The position numbers and the translations under genes are program-made. A DNA stretch of 64,000 nt from Endozoicomonas sp. 8E. Its GTDB lineage: Bacteria > Pseudomonadota > Gammaproteobacteria > Pseudomonadales > Endozoicomonadaceae. Positions 48,954 to 59,587 of this stretch are shown here, one piece after another. Within the stretch, counting starts at the first letter, position 1; each line of letters opens with the position of its first letter. The notes under the pieces are model-generated. The model searched no databases, was not told the DNA's origin, and saw only the letters and a program-made list of their open reading frames with translations. The DNA is taken from contig NZ_CP120717.1 of the NCBI RefSeq assembly GCF_032883915.1, positions 3,417,697 to 3,481,696 on the forward strand. The letters are read 5' to 3'.

Positions 48954-49350
48954 AGCGTACGAACAGGAAATTGAGAATGTTCAGCAGGAGATGATACTTA
49001 TTCTTGATGAGCTTCATGATGATCTTGGCAGCTGGAGAGCCAGGGACATGCTGGCTGCCCAGAGAGCATTACAAATTCTGATTGAGTCGCTGGTTGGCTT
49101 ATCCCGTTATGTTTATCAGGAAAAATTTGGAGTTAAAGTCAGTAAATCCCGGGCGGCACTGGATGGTTTAGAGAAGCGGAACGCTTTAACTCGACAGGAT
49201 TATGACAAAGCGATGAAGATGATCGGTTTTCGAAATGTGCTAGTGCATGACTATCTTGACGTCGATCGCAATATTCTTGAAGCCATTATAAAGAATAAGT
49301 TTTATCGTGATATTCAAAGGATTACTCTTCATATACAGGCTCTTTTGTAA
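48943..49350 (+). CDS. hepT: HepT-type HEPN ribonuclease toxin
   Basis: 135 residues, all-helical HEPN domain with the active-site motif RNVLVHDY (R-x4-6-H-x-Y, including the Tyr that MntA modifies). It overlaps mntA, as is normal for this type VII toxin-antitoxin system. It would cut RNA when not AMPylated. Confidence 0.92.
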   Translation: MSDKAYEQEIENVQQEMILILDELHDDLGSWRARDMLAAQRALQILIESLVGLSRYVYQEKFGVKVSKSRAALDGLEKRNALTRQDYDKAMKMIGFRNVLVHDYLDVDRNILEAIIKNKFYRDIQRITLHIQALL

Positions 49351-49366
49351 CACATTAGGGTAGCTA

Positions 49367-50416
49367 TCAGTTTTTACTCGATATTTTTCCAGCCAGAAAC
49401 GAACCTTCTGGACTGAGCCGATAACTTTGTCCGGGGCTGTTTGGGCTATCGGGGTTAGTCATGCTGATCAATTTCTGATCAAGAGCCGGTTTGAGATAGT
49501 TTTTACGAAATGTCGATCGATGCTTTAACCCCAGCTTTTCCATCATATCCTTAACTTTGAAAGGTTCTTCAGGGTCAGTCCGAAGAAGCTGAAGAAGACT
49601 TTTTACTTGGTCGCTTACTTGACGGTTTACTTGGTCGCTGAAATGGATGGGTTCACTGGCAAGTGCTTCGTTGAGAGCCTGCTCAATCGCTTTAAGTATG
49701 AAAGCGATAAATGGCGTTGAGTCGCTGGCATCGTCGGCCTGACGCAATGCTTCATAATAGGCATTTTGCTGGTCACGAATGATGGTTTCTACGGGCAAAA
49801 AAGCCATCGGCTCTCGCCACTTTGACAGGAGCAGGGTTTGCCAGAAGCGACCTATTCGGCCATTGCCGTCTGTAAAGGGGTGAATGAACTCCAACTCATA
49901 ATGAAAGATGCAACTGCCTATCAAAGGATGAACATCGGTGCCTTCGACCCATGCGAAGAGTTCATACATCAGTCTGGCTACCTGTGAAGGTGGTGGAGGC
50001 ATATGGACCAGCTGTTCATCCCGGTATATGCCAACGCCAGTATCCCGCCAACATCCAACCTGATCGGTCAACCCTTTCATTAGTAAGGCGTGAACGTGCA
50101 ATAAGTCTTCTGCATTAGCAGGATCAAGGGTGGGCATGAGGTCATAGGCTTCAAAAGCGTTCCGGACTTCAAGGATTTCCTTTGGCTGACCAAGCACTCG
50201 TTTCCCTTCCAGAATGGCCGTTACCTGTTCAACGCTGAGTGTATTATGCTCAATCGCCAAAGAGGCCTGAATAGTTCGAATGCGGTTGTTTCGACGTAAG
50301 CGAGGTGTTGATGAAGAACACTGGCTGGCACTGTAGCGACCCAGCAGCTCACTGATATTGGCAACAGAGTCAAGAATAGCCGGGGTGATCGTATAAGGAG
50401 GTTGGTATTTTGCCAT
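49367..50416 (-). CDS. Fic-domain AMP-transferase
   Basis: 349 residues. Fic motif HPFTDGNGRIGR near residue 190 is complete. An N-terminal inhibitory-helix-like motif (ASLAIEHN near 52) suggests an auto-inhibited class II enzyme. The C-terminal ~90 residues look like a winged-helix domain (VKDMMEKLGLKHRSTFRKNYLKPAL). It likely AMPylates a protein target; which one is unknown. It converges with the MntA-HepT module. Confidence 0.9.
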   Translation of the reverse strand: MAKYQPPYTITPAILDSVANISELLGRYSASQCSSSTPRLRRNNRIRTIQASLAIEHNTLSVEQVTAILEGKRVLGQPKEILEVRNAFEAYDLMPTLDPANAEDLLHVHALLMKGLTDQVGCWRDTGVGIYRDEQLVHMPPPPSQVARLMYELFAWVEGTDVHPLIGSCIFHYELEFIHPFTDGNGRIGRFWQTLLLSKWREPMAFLPVETIIRDQQNAYYEALRQADDASDSTPFIAFILKAIEQALNEALASEPIHFSDQVNRQVSDQVKSLLQLLRTDPEEPFKVKDMMEKLGLKHRSTFRKNYLKPALDQKLISMTNPDSPNSPGQSYRLSPEGSFLAGKISSKN

Positions 50417-50953
50417 AGCAATGAGCTGGTAGCCTTAAATCACTGTTAAACCAATAGTCACAAAGTATTGCATATTGTGAGGCAGATCGACAGGAAGGCT
50501 GTGCTCTTCGTCATAGCTGTCTGAGTTTAATTCTTTCCGTCGCTGCTCTACCTGTTGGGTCACCGACATTTTTTCTTTAGGCAGAACCAGTTCACCTAAA
50601 GGACCGGCAGCCACACTGCTATCAGCAAAGGCATCACGGATGGAAGGTCGCAACGGCGCAAAAAGCCCTTAATACACAGGAGCTTCAGGAAAAAAGAAAC
50701 CCGCGACTCTGGGGGAAGAGTACGCGGGCTAAGACCATTTTAGGAGTGAAACATAGGTACACAATGCAAGTATCAAGGTCACCTAAATCAGTAACCTAGA
50801 CTGATTGATCGTAGGGGGAAGTCGACCGGATCAGTAGAAGTAATTATGGTGCAGATTCTTCTCGCGTCCACTGAGCTATAAGATCAATTCTGAATAATCA
50901 GCTTTTTTATTACTCTTGAATGATTTGATGCCTGTTAGTTTATCCGCTACAAG
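50417..50953. other. Intergenic region, possible gene remnant and hairpin
   Basis: About 540 bp. A minus-strand open frame of 72 codons (50435-50653) starts with TTG and has no similarity I recognise; it may be a remnant. A hairpin with stem CCCGCG / CGCGGG lies at about 50700-50730, in a stretch similar to one at 48390-48440 (AAACCTGCGACTTTGAGG against AAACCCGCGACTCTGGGG). Otherwise nothing is evident. Confidence 0.35.
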
Positions 50954-51853
50954 TCAGTTCAAAGTGTTTTTATTGTCGAGATTCTCTGAGCCTGAGCCAC
51001 TATTTAATCCTATCTGCTGCAGTTCTTTCACCTCATCAGGGGTGATATAAAGATCACCTTCCTTACCTTCCAGAGCACCATGGCCATGCCAGGGAAGCAG
51101 TTTGTAATCCGAATGGTGGGTGTAATCGAGAAAGGGGTATTTAATGATCTGGAAGTAAGGCGAGTAGTCAAAGTCACTGGGGGTGCAGAGTTTGGGGTTG
51201 CGCTGAAACAGCTGAACACCACTTTCTCCATTCATCTTCACCAGAGGCAAAATCGGGAAGTGAATAAAACTGAATGCCTCGGCAATCATACTGGAGCAAA
51301 CAGTTTTGGTTTCATCTCCGGGTGAATGTTGAAACAAACTGGAACGCCAGCGCCTGGGCATTATGGAATAAGGGAAGAAAAAGCGGGCCAGGTCCAATAT
51401 ATGGCGCACGTTGTAATCAAGACCCAAACGGCTGACAGCATAGTGAATGACCTGCTGGCTGTCGGAATAGTTTAATCCATTGGGTCGACAAATTCTCAGA
51501 TGTTCACCTTCGTAACGGCTTAAAGGATGTACGACTGTTCCAAATCCGAGTTCACTCTCAATGATGAGTTGATCATCCGGAGAGCCGTCATAAGACTCTT
51601 TAACGGTCTGACGAATACGGTCATCTTCTATATCATGCAGACGTCCAATATAAAGCATGGCGTGGGACCAGGGGCTCTGGGTGATCTGTTTGATGACATT
51701 GCTGACTCGAGATTTACCTTCAACGAGCACTACATCGCAGGGCTTAAGCTCATGGCGGATTCTTTCGAAATCACAGAGAGGTCGGTTGGTGTCTTCAGGC
51801 TGCTGCATGAGCCATTTGGTGAGTAAGCCAGCGAGTGATTTGAAGAGCTGCAT
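50954..51853 (-). CDS. YiiX/YebB-like permuted papain-fold protein
   Basis: 299 residues from the ATG at 51853 (MQLFKSLAGLL, AGGG 9 nt upstream). The fold is that of permuted NlpC/P60-like enzymes: His in SPWSHAMLYIG comes before the Cys in TVCSSMIAEAF. Substrates of this group may be lipids or peptidoglycan amides. Stand-alone gene, divergent from the DUF1285 gene. Confidence 0.7.
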   Translation of the reverse strand: MQLFKSLAGLLTKWLMQQPEDTNRPLCDFERIRHELKPCDVVLVEGKSRVSNVIKQITQSPWSHAMLYIGRLHDIEDDRIRQTVKESYDGSPDDQLIIESELGFGTVVHPLSRYEGEHLRICRPNGLNYSDSQQVIHYAVSRLGLDYNVRHILDLARFFFPYSIMPRRWRSSLFQHSPGDETKTVCSSMIAEAFSFIHFPILPLVKMNGESGVQLFQRNPKLCTPSDFDYSPYFQIIKYPFLDYTHHSDYKLLPWHGHGALEGKEGDLYITPDEVKELQQIGLNSGSGSENLDNKNTLN

Positions 51854-52122
51854 TATTTTTCCCTGTCGTTTTTCGACTATGCACTTCTCCATAACTTCAG
51901 TGCTTCAATTTAAATAGTAGCATTTGTCAGATCCCTGATAGGGTCATGGTTGGCTTCTGGTCTCGATCTTGCGTACTATCCTTTTTGGGTCGATCGAGTG
52001 TCCGGCATAGATAAATCAGACGTCGTCCTCATTAAGACGATATAATGACCTTGTTGCATCCATGTTTCATTCGAGTACTGACGTTTCGCCAGAACAATGA
52101 CAACAGACAGAGGGGCCGAATT

Positions 52123-52695
52123 ATGAGTGATCAATCCATATCACCCGGACAGCTGGCTGAGAGCATGAAGCCTCTCCTAAAACAGCAGGGTTTACCTCCT
52201 GTTCATTCATGGAATCCCGATTTTTGTGGGGATATAGACATGAAAATTTGTCGGGATGGCAGTTGGCTCTATATGGGGTCACCCATCGCCAGAGAGTCCA
52301 TGGTTAAACTGTTTTCTACCATTCTCAGGCATGATGAGGATGACTGTTTCTATCTGGTGACCCCGGTAGAGAAGGTTAGAATCCAGGTAGAAGATGCTCC
52401 GTTTGTCGCCGTTTCCGTTGAAAATAAAGACGATGGCCTGACTTTCACTACTAACGTAGGTGATAAAGTGACTCTGGATCGTGAGCATCCTTTGTGGGTT
52501 AACATTGATTCGTCGACGGGAGAGCCTTCGCCGTATATCAGAGTCAGGGCCCAGCTGGATGCCCTTGTTCATCGGAATGTCTTCTATCAACTTATTGAGA
52601 TGGCAGAAGAAAAGTCTACGGAGCGTGATGTAGAGCTATGCCTCAATAGTCACGGTCAAACTTTCTCGATTGGCAGTATAAAACCTGAATACTGA
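52123..52695 (+). CDS. DUF1285 protein
   Basis: 190 residues from the ATG at 52123, with GAGGGG upstream; an upstream in-frame start would add 26 residues. The segments [21 protein letters not shown] and [19 protein letters not shown] are diagnostic for DUF1285, a conserved cytosolic protein of proteobacteria without a known function. Confidence 0.85.
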   Translation: MSDQSISPGQLAESMKPLLKQQGLPPVHSWNPDFCGDIDMKICRDGSWLYMGSPIARESMVKLFSTILRHDEDDCFYLVTPVEKVRIQVEDAPFVAVSVENKDDGLTFTTNVGDKVTLDREHPLWVNIDSSTGEPSPYIRVRAQLDALVHRNVFYQLIEMAEEKSTERDVELCLNSHGQTFSIGSIKPEY

Positions 52696-52734
52696 TCCGG
52701 GATGGGAAGCAATAAATCTGCCTGAGCATCCATA

Positions 52735-52770
52735 AAACAGAAAAGGAGCCTGATGGCTCCTTTTCTGTTT
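52735..52770. terminator. Bidirectional terminator between DUF1285 gene and etfQO gene
   Basis: Inverted repeat of 16 bp arms (AAACAGAAAAGGAGCC / GGCTCCTTTTCTGTTT) with TGAT loop, T-rich on both strands, placed between two convergent genes. Confidence 0.9.
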
Positions 52771-52778
52771 GTCCCGAG

Positions 52779-54437
52779 TTACATGTTCGGGTAGTTGGGG
52801 CCACCGGTACCTTCCGGAGCTACCCAGGTAATGTTCTGAGCAGGGTCCTTGATGTCACAGGTTTTACAGTGAACGCAGTTCTGACTGTTGATCTGAAAGC
52901 GTTGTTCGCCGGACGTTTCCTCTTCGACAATTTCATACACGCCAGCCGGGCAGTAACGCTGAGCAGGCTCGTCGTATTTTGGCAGATTGTCTTTCAGAGG
53001 AATCGATGCGTCCGCCAGCTTCAGGTGGCAGGGCTGATCTTCTTCGTGGTTGGTGTTGGACAGGAACACAGAACTCAGGCGATCAAAGCTTATGACTCCA
53101 TCCGGTTTTGGATAATCAATCTTCTTGCTATCAGCGGCTGGTTTAAGGGTTGCATAGTCGGGTGTTTTATCACGCAGGGTAAACGGCAGCTTGCCGCCAA
53201 AAATATTCTGGTCGACAAAAGCAAAGCCGGCACCTACGAAGTTGCCCCACTTATGCATGGCCGGTCCAAAGTTTCTCTGCGCATTAAGCTCTTCACCCAG
53301 CCATGAGTTTTCAAAAGCCCGGGCGTAAGAAGTGAGGTCTTCACCACCTTCGGAACCGCTGCTGATTGACTTGAAAACTTCTTCAGCCGCCAACATGCCG
53401 GACTTCATGGCCGTATGTGAGCCCTTGATTTTGGCGCCGTTCATGGTACCGGCATCACAACCGATCAGAAGGCCACCGGCAAAGGTCATTTTTGGCAGGG
53501 ACTGAGGTCCGCCTTTAGCAAGGGCGCGGGCACCGTAAGAAACCCGTTTGCCCCCCTCGAGGAATTTCTTGATGGTTGGACTCTGCTTGTAACGCTGGAA
53601 CTCTTCAAAAGGACTGATGTGGGGGTTGGAGTAACTCAGGTCGGTAATGAGCCCCAGAACGACCTGATTGTTTTCAATGTGGTAAAGGAAGCCACCACCG
53701 GTTGAGCCGCTTTCAGTCAGAGGCCAGCCAGCTGTATGCACTACCAGGCCCTGAGAGTGGTTTTCCGGAGCTATATCCCACAACTCCTTGATACCTATGC
53801 CGTAATGCTGAGGGTCTTTACCTTCGTCCAGATTGAAGCGGCTGATAAGTTCTTTGCCCAGCTGACCACGGCAGCCCTCTGAGAAAAGGGTATATTTGGC
53901 GTGCAGTTCCATGCCAGGCATGTAACTGTCTTTTTTCTCGCCATTGGCAGAGATGCCCATGTCGCCAGTAGCAATCCCTTTAACACTGCCATCTTCATTG
54001 AACAGAATCTCGTTGGCAGCAAAGCCAGGGAAAACTTCTACGCCCATGCTTTCTGCCTGTTCGGCCAGCCAGCGGCAAAGGTTGCCCAGACTGATGATGT
54101 AATTGCCTTCGTTGTGCATGGTCTTGGGTACAAAGGCCCCCGGCACTTTCAGGGCCTTTTCCTGAGAACTCAACCAGTAGATATCGTCGGATGCGACAGC
54201 GGTATTCAGTGGCGCACCTTTTTCTTTCCAGTCAGGAAACAGTTCATTCAGAGCAGTGGGTTCGAATACGGCGCCGGACAGGATGTGTGCTCCTACCTCT
54301 GATCCTTTCTCAACGACGCAGACAGAGAGTTCTTGACCCGCTTCCTGTGACAGTTGCATAAGACGACAGGCTGCAGACAAACCGGATGGACCAGCGCCCA
54401 CAATTACCACGTCGAATGGCATAGACTCGCGTTCCAA
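52779..54437 (-). CDS. Electron transfer flavoprotein-ubiquinone oxidoreductase
   Basis: 552 residues. FAD-binding VVIVGAGPSGLSAACRL at the N-terminus; C-terminal 4Fe-4S ligands in RYCPAGVYE and CVHCKTCDIKDP. It passes electrons from ETF (encoded next door) to ubiquinone at the inner membrane during fatty acid and amino acid oxidation. I take the TTG at 54437 as start: it has GGAGGGG 7 nt upstream and gives MERE-, common in homologues; the ATG five codons later is the alternative. Confidence 0.95.
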   Translation of the reverse strand: MERESMPFDVVIVGAGPSGLSAACRLMQLSQEAGQELSVCVVEKGSEVGAHILSGAVFEPTALNELFPDWKEKGAPLNTAVASDDIYWLSSQEKALKVPGAFVPKTMHNEGNYIISLGNLCRWLAEQAESMGVEVFPGFAANEILFNEDGSVKGIATGDMGISANGEKKDSYMPGMELHAKYTLFSEGCRGQLGKELISRFNLDEGKDPQHYGIGIKELWDIAPENHSQGLVVHTAGWPLTESGSTGGGFLYHIENNQVVLGLITDLSYSNPHISPFEEFQRYKQSPTIKKFLEGGKRVSYGARALAKGGPQSLPKMTFAGGLLIGCDAGTMNGAKIKGSHTAMKSGMLAAEEVFKSISSGSEGGEDLTSYARAFENSWLGEELNAQRNFGPAMHKWGNFVGAGFAFVDQNIFGGKLPFTLRDKTPDYATLKPAADSKKIDYPKPDGVISFDRLSSVFLSNTNHEEDQPCHLKLADASIPLKDNLPKYDEPAQRYCPAGVYEIVEEETSGEQRFQINSQNCVHCKTCDIKDPAQNITWVAPEGTGGPNYPNM

Positions 54438-54954
54438 AATGAATCCCCTCCCTCACCGAGTTATCATATGGTGATTTTCATACACTATTTTTTATCTGAT
54501 GACGCTTTAACTTTTCCGGTTAAATTTCCCGGCTGCCGTTGTCAGAAGAATCTGCCAGCGTGAAAATCAAACAGTTGTTTGAATTTTTTTCTGCATTATA
54601 CTGTCTCATACGCAAATAACCAGCATTCGCTGAGTCGAAGTCCCTTCGACGCAGTAGAGTGCCAGGTAGCTTTCTGCCGGTGATATGCCCCTGAGGCAGT
54701 TTGCAGATATGCGATAATGTTCGGGCGCTCTAATAAAAGGCACTGGTCAGACAAATAGTTCATAAAACTGCTTGATAATCATCAATCTTGAACATAGGTT
54801 TGAACCCTTATTGACGTGCTGTTAGACTGCCCACACAGCAGTGATGTGAAACAATGATAACAATTGATGCTCCGCGCGATGTTTTCGGAGATTTCATACC
54901 CTGCCTCACAACCAAGTATCCAGTCATAGTATAAATAAGGAAGGCTGCGAACCC
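54438..54954. promoter_or_regulatory. Divergent region between etfQO gene and etfB
   Basis: 517 bp with no recognisable gene. It should hold promoters for both electron-transfer transcription units. No operator is certain. Confidence 0.4.
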
Positions 54955-55704
54955 ATGAAAATTCTTGTAGCCGTTAAGAGAGTCATCGACTATAACGTCA
55001 AGGTTCGTGTAAAAGCGGACCATAGTGATGTCGATCTGACGAACGTAAAAATGGCCATCAACCCTTTCTGTGAAATTGCTGTTGAAGAAGCGGTGAGACT
55101 GAAGGAAAAGGGTGTTGCAAGTGAAATCGTTGTCGTATCTCTCGGTACCAAAGAGAGTCAGGAGCAAATTCGCACCGCTCTGGCTCTGGGTGCTGATCGC
55201 GGCATTCTGGTAGAAACCGAAGAAAATCCCGGTTCTCTGTCCGTTGCCAAACTGCTGAAAGCCATTGTTGATGAAGAAAAGCCGGATCTGGTGATTCTGG
55301 GTAAACAGTCCATCGACAGTGATAACAACCAAACCGGTCAGATGCTGGCGGCGCTGTCTGGTCTGCCCCAGGGTACTTTCGCCTCTGAGGTGACTATAGA
55401 AGACGGTAAGGCCTCTGTCACTCGTGAAGTCGACGGTGGTTTGCAGACAGTTTCCCTGTCACTGCCCGCTATCGTGACGACTGACCTGCGCTTGAATGAG
55501 CCTCGTTATGCTTCCCTCCCCAACATCATGAAGGCCAAGCGTAAACCTCTGGACGTCAAAACACCTGCAGATCTGGGTGTTGAGGTAACTTCCTCCCTGA
55601 ACACGCTGAAAGTTGAGCCGCCTGCCGAGCGCAGTGCCGGTATTCGTGTGGGCAGTGTTGATGAACTGATCGAAAAACTGAAAACAGAAGCGAAGGTAAT
55701 CTAA
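54955..55704 (+). CDS. etfB: Electron transfer flavoprotein subunit beta
   Basis: 249 residues ([19 protein letters not shown]). The ETF beta signature VKRVxD at the start and the AMP-binding region ([19 protein letters not shown]) are present. It pairs with EtfA, accepts electrons from acyl-CoA dehydrogenases and passes them to ETF-QO. The stop overlaps the etfA start by one base. Confidence 0.96.
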   Translation: MKILVAVKRVIDYNVKVRVKADHSDVDLTNVKMAINPFCEIAVEEAVRLKEKGVASEIVVVSLGTKESQEQIRTALALGADRGILVETEENPGSLSVAKLLKAIVDEEKPDLVILGKQSIDSDNNQTGQMLAALSGLPQGTFASEVTIEDGKASVTREVDGGLQTVSLSLPAIVTTDLRLNEPRYASLPNIMKAKRKPLDVKTPADLGVEVTSSLNTLKVEPPAERSAGIRVGSVDELIEKLKTEAKVI

Positions 55705-56633
55705 TGGCTATTCTCGTAGTTGCAGAACATGATAATGCAGCCTTGGGCGCAGCCACTCTGAATACTGTAGCGGCTGCCCGTCAAATAGGCGATGATGTTC
55801 ATGTATTAGTCGCCGGATCCGGCTGTGGTTCTGTTGCCGAAGCAGCGTCAGCCGTTGAAGGTGTCAGCAAGGTTATGGTTGTGGATAATGCCGCCTATGA
55901 GCATCAGCTGGCAGAAAATGTCAGTTTGCTGGTTGCTGAACTGGGCAAAGGCTATAGCCATATTCTGAGTGCTGCCAGCACCAGCGGTAAAAACTATATG
56001 CCTCGTGTTGCGGCTTTGCTGGATGTTGATCAGATTTCTGACATTATCCGTGTAGACAGTGCAGACACTTTTGCCCGTCCTATCTATGCCGGTAACGCCA
56101 TTGCAACCGTACAGAGTAGTGCCACTGTGAAGGTTATCACCGTTCGTGGTACCGGCTTTGATCCTGTAGCCGCTACAGGAGGTAGTGCAGCCGTCGAACA
56201 GTTGGATATTGCCCACGACGCAGGTATTTCCTCCTTTGTCAGTGAAGAAATGGCCAAGTCTGATCGCCCTGAACTGGGTGGTGCAAAAATCGTAGTATCC
56301 GGTGGTCGTGGTATGGGGAATGGAGAAAACTTCGAAATCCTGTACAAACTGGCTGACAAGCTGGGTGCTGCCGTGGGTGCTTCCCGTGCTGCCGTGGACG
56401 CAGGCTTTGTTCCTAATGACATGCAGGTCGGTCAGACCGGCAAGATTGTTGCCCCTAACCTCTACGTTGCTGTAGGTATTTCCGGTGCGATCCAGCACCT
56501 GGCAGGTATGAAAGACTCTAAAGTCATTGTTGCCATCAACAAGGACGAAGAAGCGCCTATCTTCCAGGTAGCCGACTATGGTCTGGTAGCGGATCTGTTT
56601 GAAGCTGTGCCAGAGCTGGAAGGCAAACTCTGA
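55704..56633 (+). CDS. etfA: Electron transfer flavoprotein subunit alpha
   Basis: 309 residues. C-terminal FAD-binding signature [21 protein letters not shown] and VSGGRGMG are typical. Forms the ETF heterodimer with EtfB; translationally coupled to it. Confidence 0.97.
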   Translation: MAILVVAEHDNAALGAATLNTVAAARQIGDDVHVLVAGSGCGSVAEAASAVEGVSKVMVVDNAAYEHQLAENVSLLVAELGKGYSHILSAASTSGKNYMPRVAALLDVDQISDIIRVDSADTFARPIYAGNAIATVQSSATVKVITVRGTGFDPVAATGGSAAVEQLDIAHDAGISSFVSEEMAKSDRPELGGAKIVVSGGRGMGNGENFEILYKLADKLGAAVGASRAAVDAGFVPNDMQVGQTGKIVAPNLYVAVGISGAIQHLAGMKDSKVIVAINKDEEAPIFQVADYGLVADLFEAVPELEGKL

Positions 56634-56796
56634 TTTCAGAGTCTGGTATCGCTGACAGGCTGGTAGCAGAATAAGCCTGTTGTACGATATTATTCGTGCG
56701 CAGGCTTTTTTGATGACATTGGAATGGTTTGCCATCAAGGAAGTGAGAGACGGATTAGGAAAATAACAACTATAAAGATGCAGGTTGGGGTGTTTC

Positions 56797-57453
56797 ATGA
56801 TTCGCGTACTGATTGCTGACGATCATGATCTGGTGAGAACGGGGCTGTCCCGTATGCTTTCTGATGTTCAGGAGCTGGTTATTGTCGGAGAGGCCGACAG
56901 TGGGGAAGAGGCTATCGAAAAATGTCGAAGCCTAAAGCCACAGGTCGTCCTGATGGATGTTCGTATGCCGGGCATTGGTGGTTTGGAAGCCACTCGCAGG
57001 ATCAATCAGTCATTCCCTGAGATTCAAGTCATCGCTGTCACCGTCTGTAATGATGAGCTTTATCCTGCCAAGCTGATGGAAGCCGGTGCAGCCGGATACG
57101 TAACCAAAGGCATCAGTATCGACGAGATGGTAACCACCATCAAGTCGGTGGTCGTTGGCAAGCGTTGCATTAGCCCTGATATTGCACAGCAAATGGCGCT
57201 GAAATCATTATGCCCTTCCTCCGGCTCCCCCTTTGAAAAACTCTCCAGCCGGGAGATGCAGATATGCCTGATGATCGTCAGCTGTGAAAAGGTGCAAACT
57301 ATTTCAGACAAGCTGTGTCTGAGCAGTAAAACGGTGAACAGTTATCGATATCGTATTTTTGAGAAGCTGCAAATAAACAGTGATGTGGAATTAACCCATC
57401 TGGCCATTCGATATGGCCTGATTGAAGTGGGGCAGGATATTGTTTCTGTTTAA
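56797..57453 (+). CDS. gacA: GacA/UvrY-type response regulator
   Basis: 218 residues from the ATG at 56797 ([21 protein letters not shown]). Receiver domain with acidic pocket DDH and phospho-acceptor Asp in VLMDVRMPG, followed by a LuxR-type helix-turn-helix ([37 protein letters not shown]). Upstream of uvrC, the standard gacA-uvrC location. It would activate small RNAs that titrate CsrA. Confidence 0.95.
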   Translation: MIRVLIADDHDLVRTGLSRMLSDVQELVIVGEADSGEEAIEKCRSLKPQVVLMDVRMPGIGGLEATRRINQSFPEIQVIAVTVCNDELYPAKLMEAGAAGYVTKGISIDEMVTTIKSVVVGKRCISPDIAQQMALKSLCPSSGSPFEKLSSREMQICLMIVSCEKVQTISDKLCLSSKTVNSYRYRIFEKLQINSDVELTHLAIRYGLIEVGQDIVSV

Positions 57454-57544
57454 TCAGCTGCTTACTCTGAGTTGAAGTTTCAGTAGGTCTCTGGATTAGT
57501 TTATCAGTATACTGTTCGAAATTAATCGACAGTATTAGCACTCC

Positions 57545-59398
57545 ATGACAGGCTCAATGGCTCAGGGTGAAGAAAAAGAGCGCTTCGATCACAAGGCTTT
57601 TCTAAAACAGGCGCCCAAACAACCGGGTGTCTATGACATGCGGGACAATCTCGGGAATACTCTCTATATCGGTAAGGCGAAAAATCTCAAAAATCGTCTT
57701 TCCAGTTACTTTCGTCCTACTGGTTTGACCACCAAAACCATGGCACTGGTCAGCAAGATACACACTATAGAGGTTACCATTACCAACTCCGAGTTGGAGG
57801 CTCTGCTACTGGAGCAAAACCTCATCAAAGACCGGAAGCCGCCTTACAATATCCTTCTCAGAGACGATAAGTCCTATCCTTTTATTTATCTTTCTTTAGA
57901 AGATGAGTACCCTCGCATTGGCTATCAGAGAGGTCGGAGTAAAAGCAAGAAAGGCTTGTTTTTCGGTCCTTATCCCAGCGGCGGTGCCGTGCGGGAAAGT
58001 CTGAATCTACTGCAAAAGGTGTTTAAAGTCAGGCAGTGCGAGAACAGTTATTTTCGCAATAGAAGCCGCCCCTGTCTCCAGCATCAGATTCAACGCTGTA
58101 AGGCTCCGTGTGTGAATCTGGTCAGGCCGGAAGAATATCAGCAAGATGTGCAGGATACTCGTCAGTTTCTGGAAGGAAAGAGCCAACAACTCATCCGTAA
58201 ACTGATCAAGAGAATGGAGAACGAGTCCGAAGCGTTAAGGTTTGAAGAGGCGGCTGAAATTCGGGATCAGATCAGCCAGCTCAGACATGTCCAGGAGCAG
58301 CAGTCGGTGAATCGCAGCACCGGCGATGCTGACGTAGTCGGTTACAGTAATCAGATGGGTAAGGTCTGTTTTGCGGTGCTTTTTTTCCGCAATGGTCAGC
58401 TATTGGGTCACAAGAGCTATTTCCCGAACTTCAGACTGGATCATCAGCCGGAAGATCACCTGTCAGAATTTCTGGCCCAATTTTATATCAAGCTCGCTAA
58501 TAGTCGCAATTTTCCCTCTGAGATTATTCTGCCTATTGCCATGGAGGATCAGCAGGTGCTTGAGCAGGGAATCAGTCAGTTGTCGGGTAAAAGTGTCAAA
58601 ATCAAGCATCGGGTGAGGGGAGAGCGACAGGACTGGTTGAAGCTGGCAGAGAAAAATGCACAGATGAGCCTTCAGTCTGAGCTGGCCGGTAAAACTCACC
58701 AACGCAAGCGCACGGAACAACTGGGTAAGTTGCTGAAGCTGAAAGAACCTTTAACGCGGTTTGAATGTTTTGATATCAGTCATACCATGGGAGAAGCAAC
58801 TGTTGCCTCCTGTGTTGTTTTTAATCAGGATGGGCCTGATAAAAGCCAGTACCGGCGTTTCGACATAACAGGCATCGAGCCCGGTGATGATTATGCAGCT
58901 ATGAAGAAAGCCTTGCATAAGCGTTACAAAGGCTTGGCCGAGCATCCAGAGAATACGCCTGATCTGATATTGATTGATGGTGGTAAGGGGCAGCTGAGCA
59001 TGGCAGAGGAAGTTATGTACGATCTGTCTCTGCAACATATTCCCTTATTGGGAGTCGCTAAAGGGGTTTCCAGAAAACCAGGTCTTGAAACACTGATCTA
59101 TAAGGGCAGGGAGCTACCTGCGCTGGAAAAAGATGGCGCGCTGCTTCTGATTCAACATATACGGGACGAGTCGCACAGGTTTGCTATCACCGGCCACCGG
59201 CAGAAGCGCAGTGTTGCCAGAAAACGCTCAACGCTGGAAGATATTCCGGGTATTGGTGCCAAACGTCGTTCTGCATTGCTCAAGTTCTTCGGAGGGCGTC
59301 ATGGCGTAATGAACGCACCAGTCGATGAGTTGGCAAAAGTCGAGGGGATCAGTCAGAACCTGGCAGAGCAAATACATGCTCATTTGCATGGTTCCTAG
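57545..59398 (+). CDS. uvrC: Excinuclease ABC subunit C
   Basis: 617 residues. N-terminal GIY-YIG nuclease (PGVYDMRD...LYIGKAKNLKNRL), UVR motif (RFEEAAEIRDQISQL), RNase H-like C-terminal nuclease (FDISHTMGE; LILIDGGKGQL) and two terminal helix-hairpin-helix motifs (IPGIGAKRRSALLKFF). It makes both incisions in nucleotide excision repair. Start could be M1 or M5. Confidence 0.97.
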   Translation: MTGSMAQGEEKERFDHKAFLKQAPKQPGVYDMRDNLGNTLYIGKAKNLKNRLSSYFRPTGLTTKTMALVSKIHTIEVTITNSELEALLLEQNLIKDRKPPYNILLRDDKSYPFIYLSLEDEYPRIGYQRGRSKSKKGLFFGPYPSGGAVRESLNLLQKVFKVRQCENSYFRNRSRPCLQHQIQRCKAPCVNLVRPEEYQQDVQDTRQFLEGKSQQLIRKLIKRMENESEALRFEEAAEIRDQISQLRHVQEQQSVNRSTGDADVVGYSNQMGKVCFAVLFFRNGQLLGHKSYFPNFRLDHQPEDHLSEFLAQFYIKLANSRNFPSEIILPIAMEDQQVLEQGISQLSGKSVKIKHRVRGERQDWLKLAEKNAQMSLQSELAGKTHQRKRTEQLGKLLKLKEPLTRFECFDISHTMGEATVASCVVFNQDGPDKSQYRRFDITGIEPGDDYAAMKKALHKRYKGLAEHPENTPDLILIDGGKGQLSMAEEVMYDLSLQHIPLLGVAKGVSRKPGLETLIYKGRELPALEKDGALLLIQHIRDESHRFAITGHRQKRSVARKRSTLEDIPGIGAKRRSALLKFFGGRHGVMNAPVDELAKVEGISQNLAEQIHAHLHGS

Positions 59399-59587
59399 AA
59401 TTCAGGCCGAAATTGACAGGATTCGGGTTTGTACTCTGTCTCATGACTGTGTAACTTATGCGGTTGTAAATACTTTCAACGACAGTCTGTGGAGTCTCCA
59501 TTTGTACCAGAACTTCGAGGTTGAATGGGGGGCTCTCATAAAAAAATCGCAGCACTGTTTTCAGATCATGGTTAGTTATCTGTTGCT

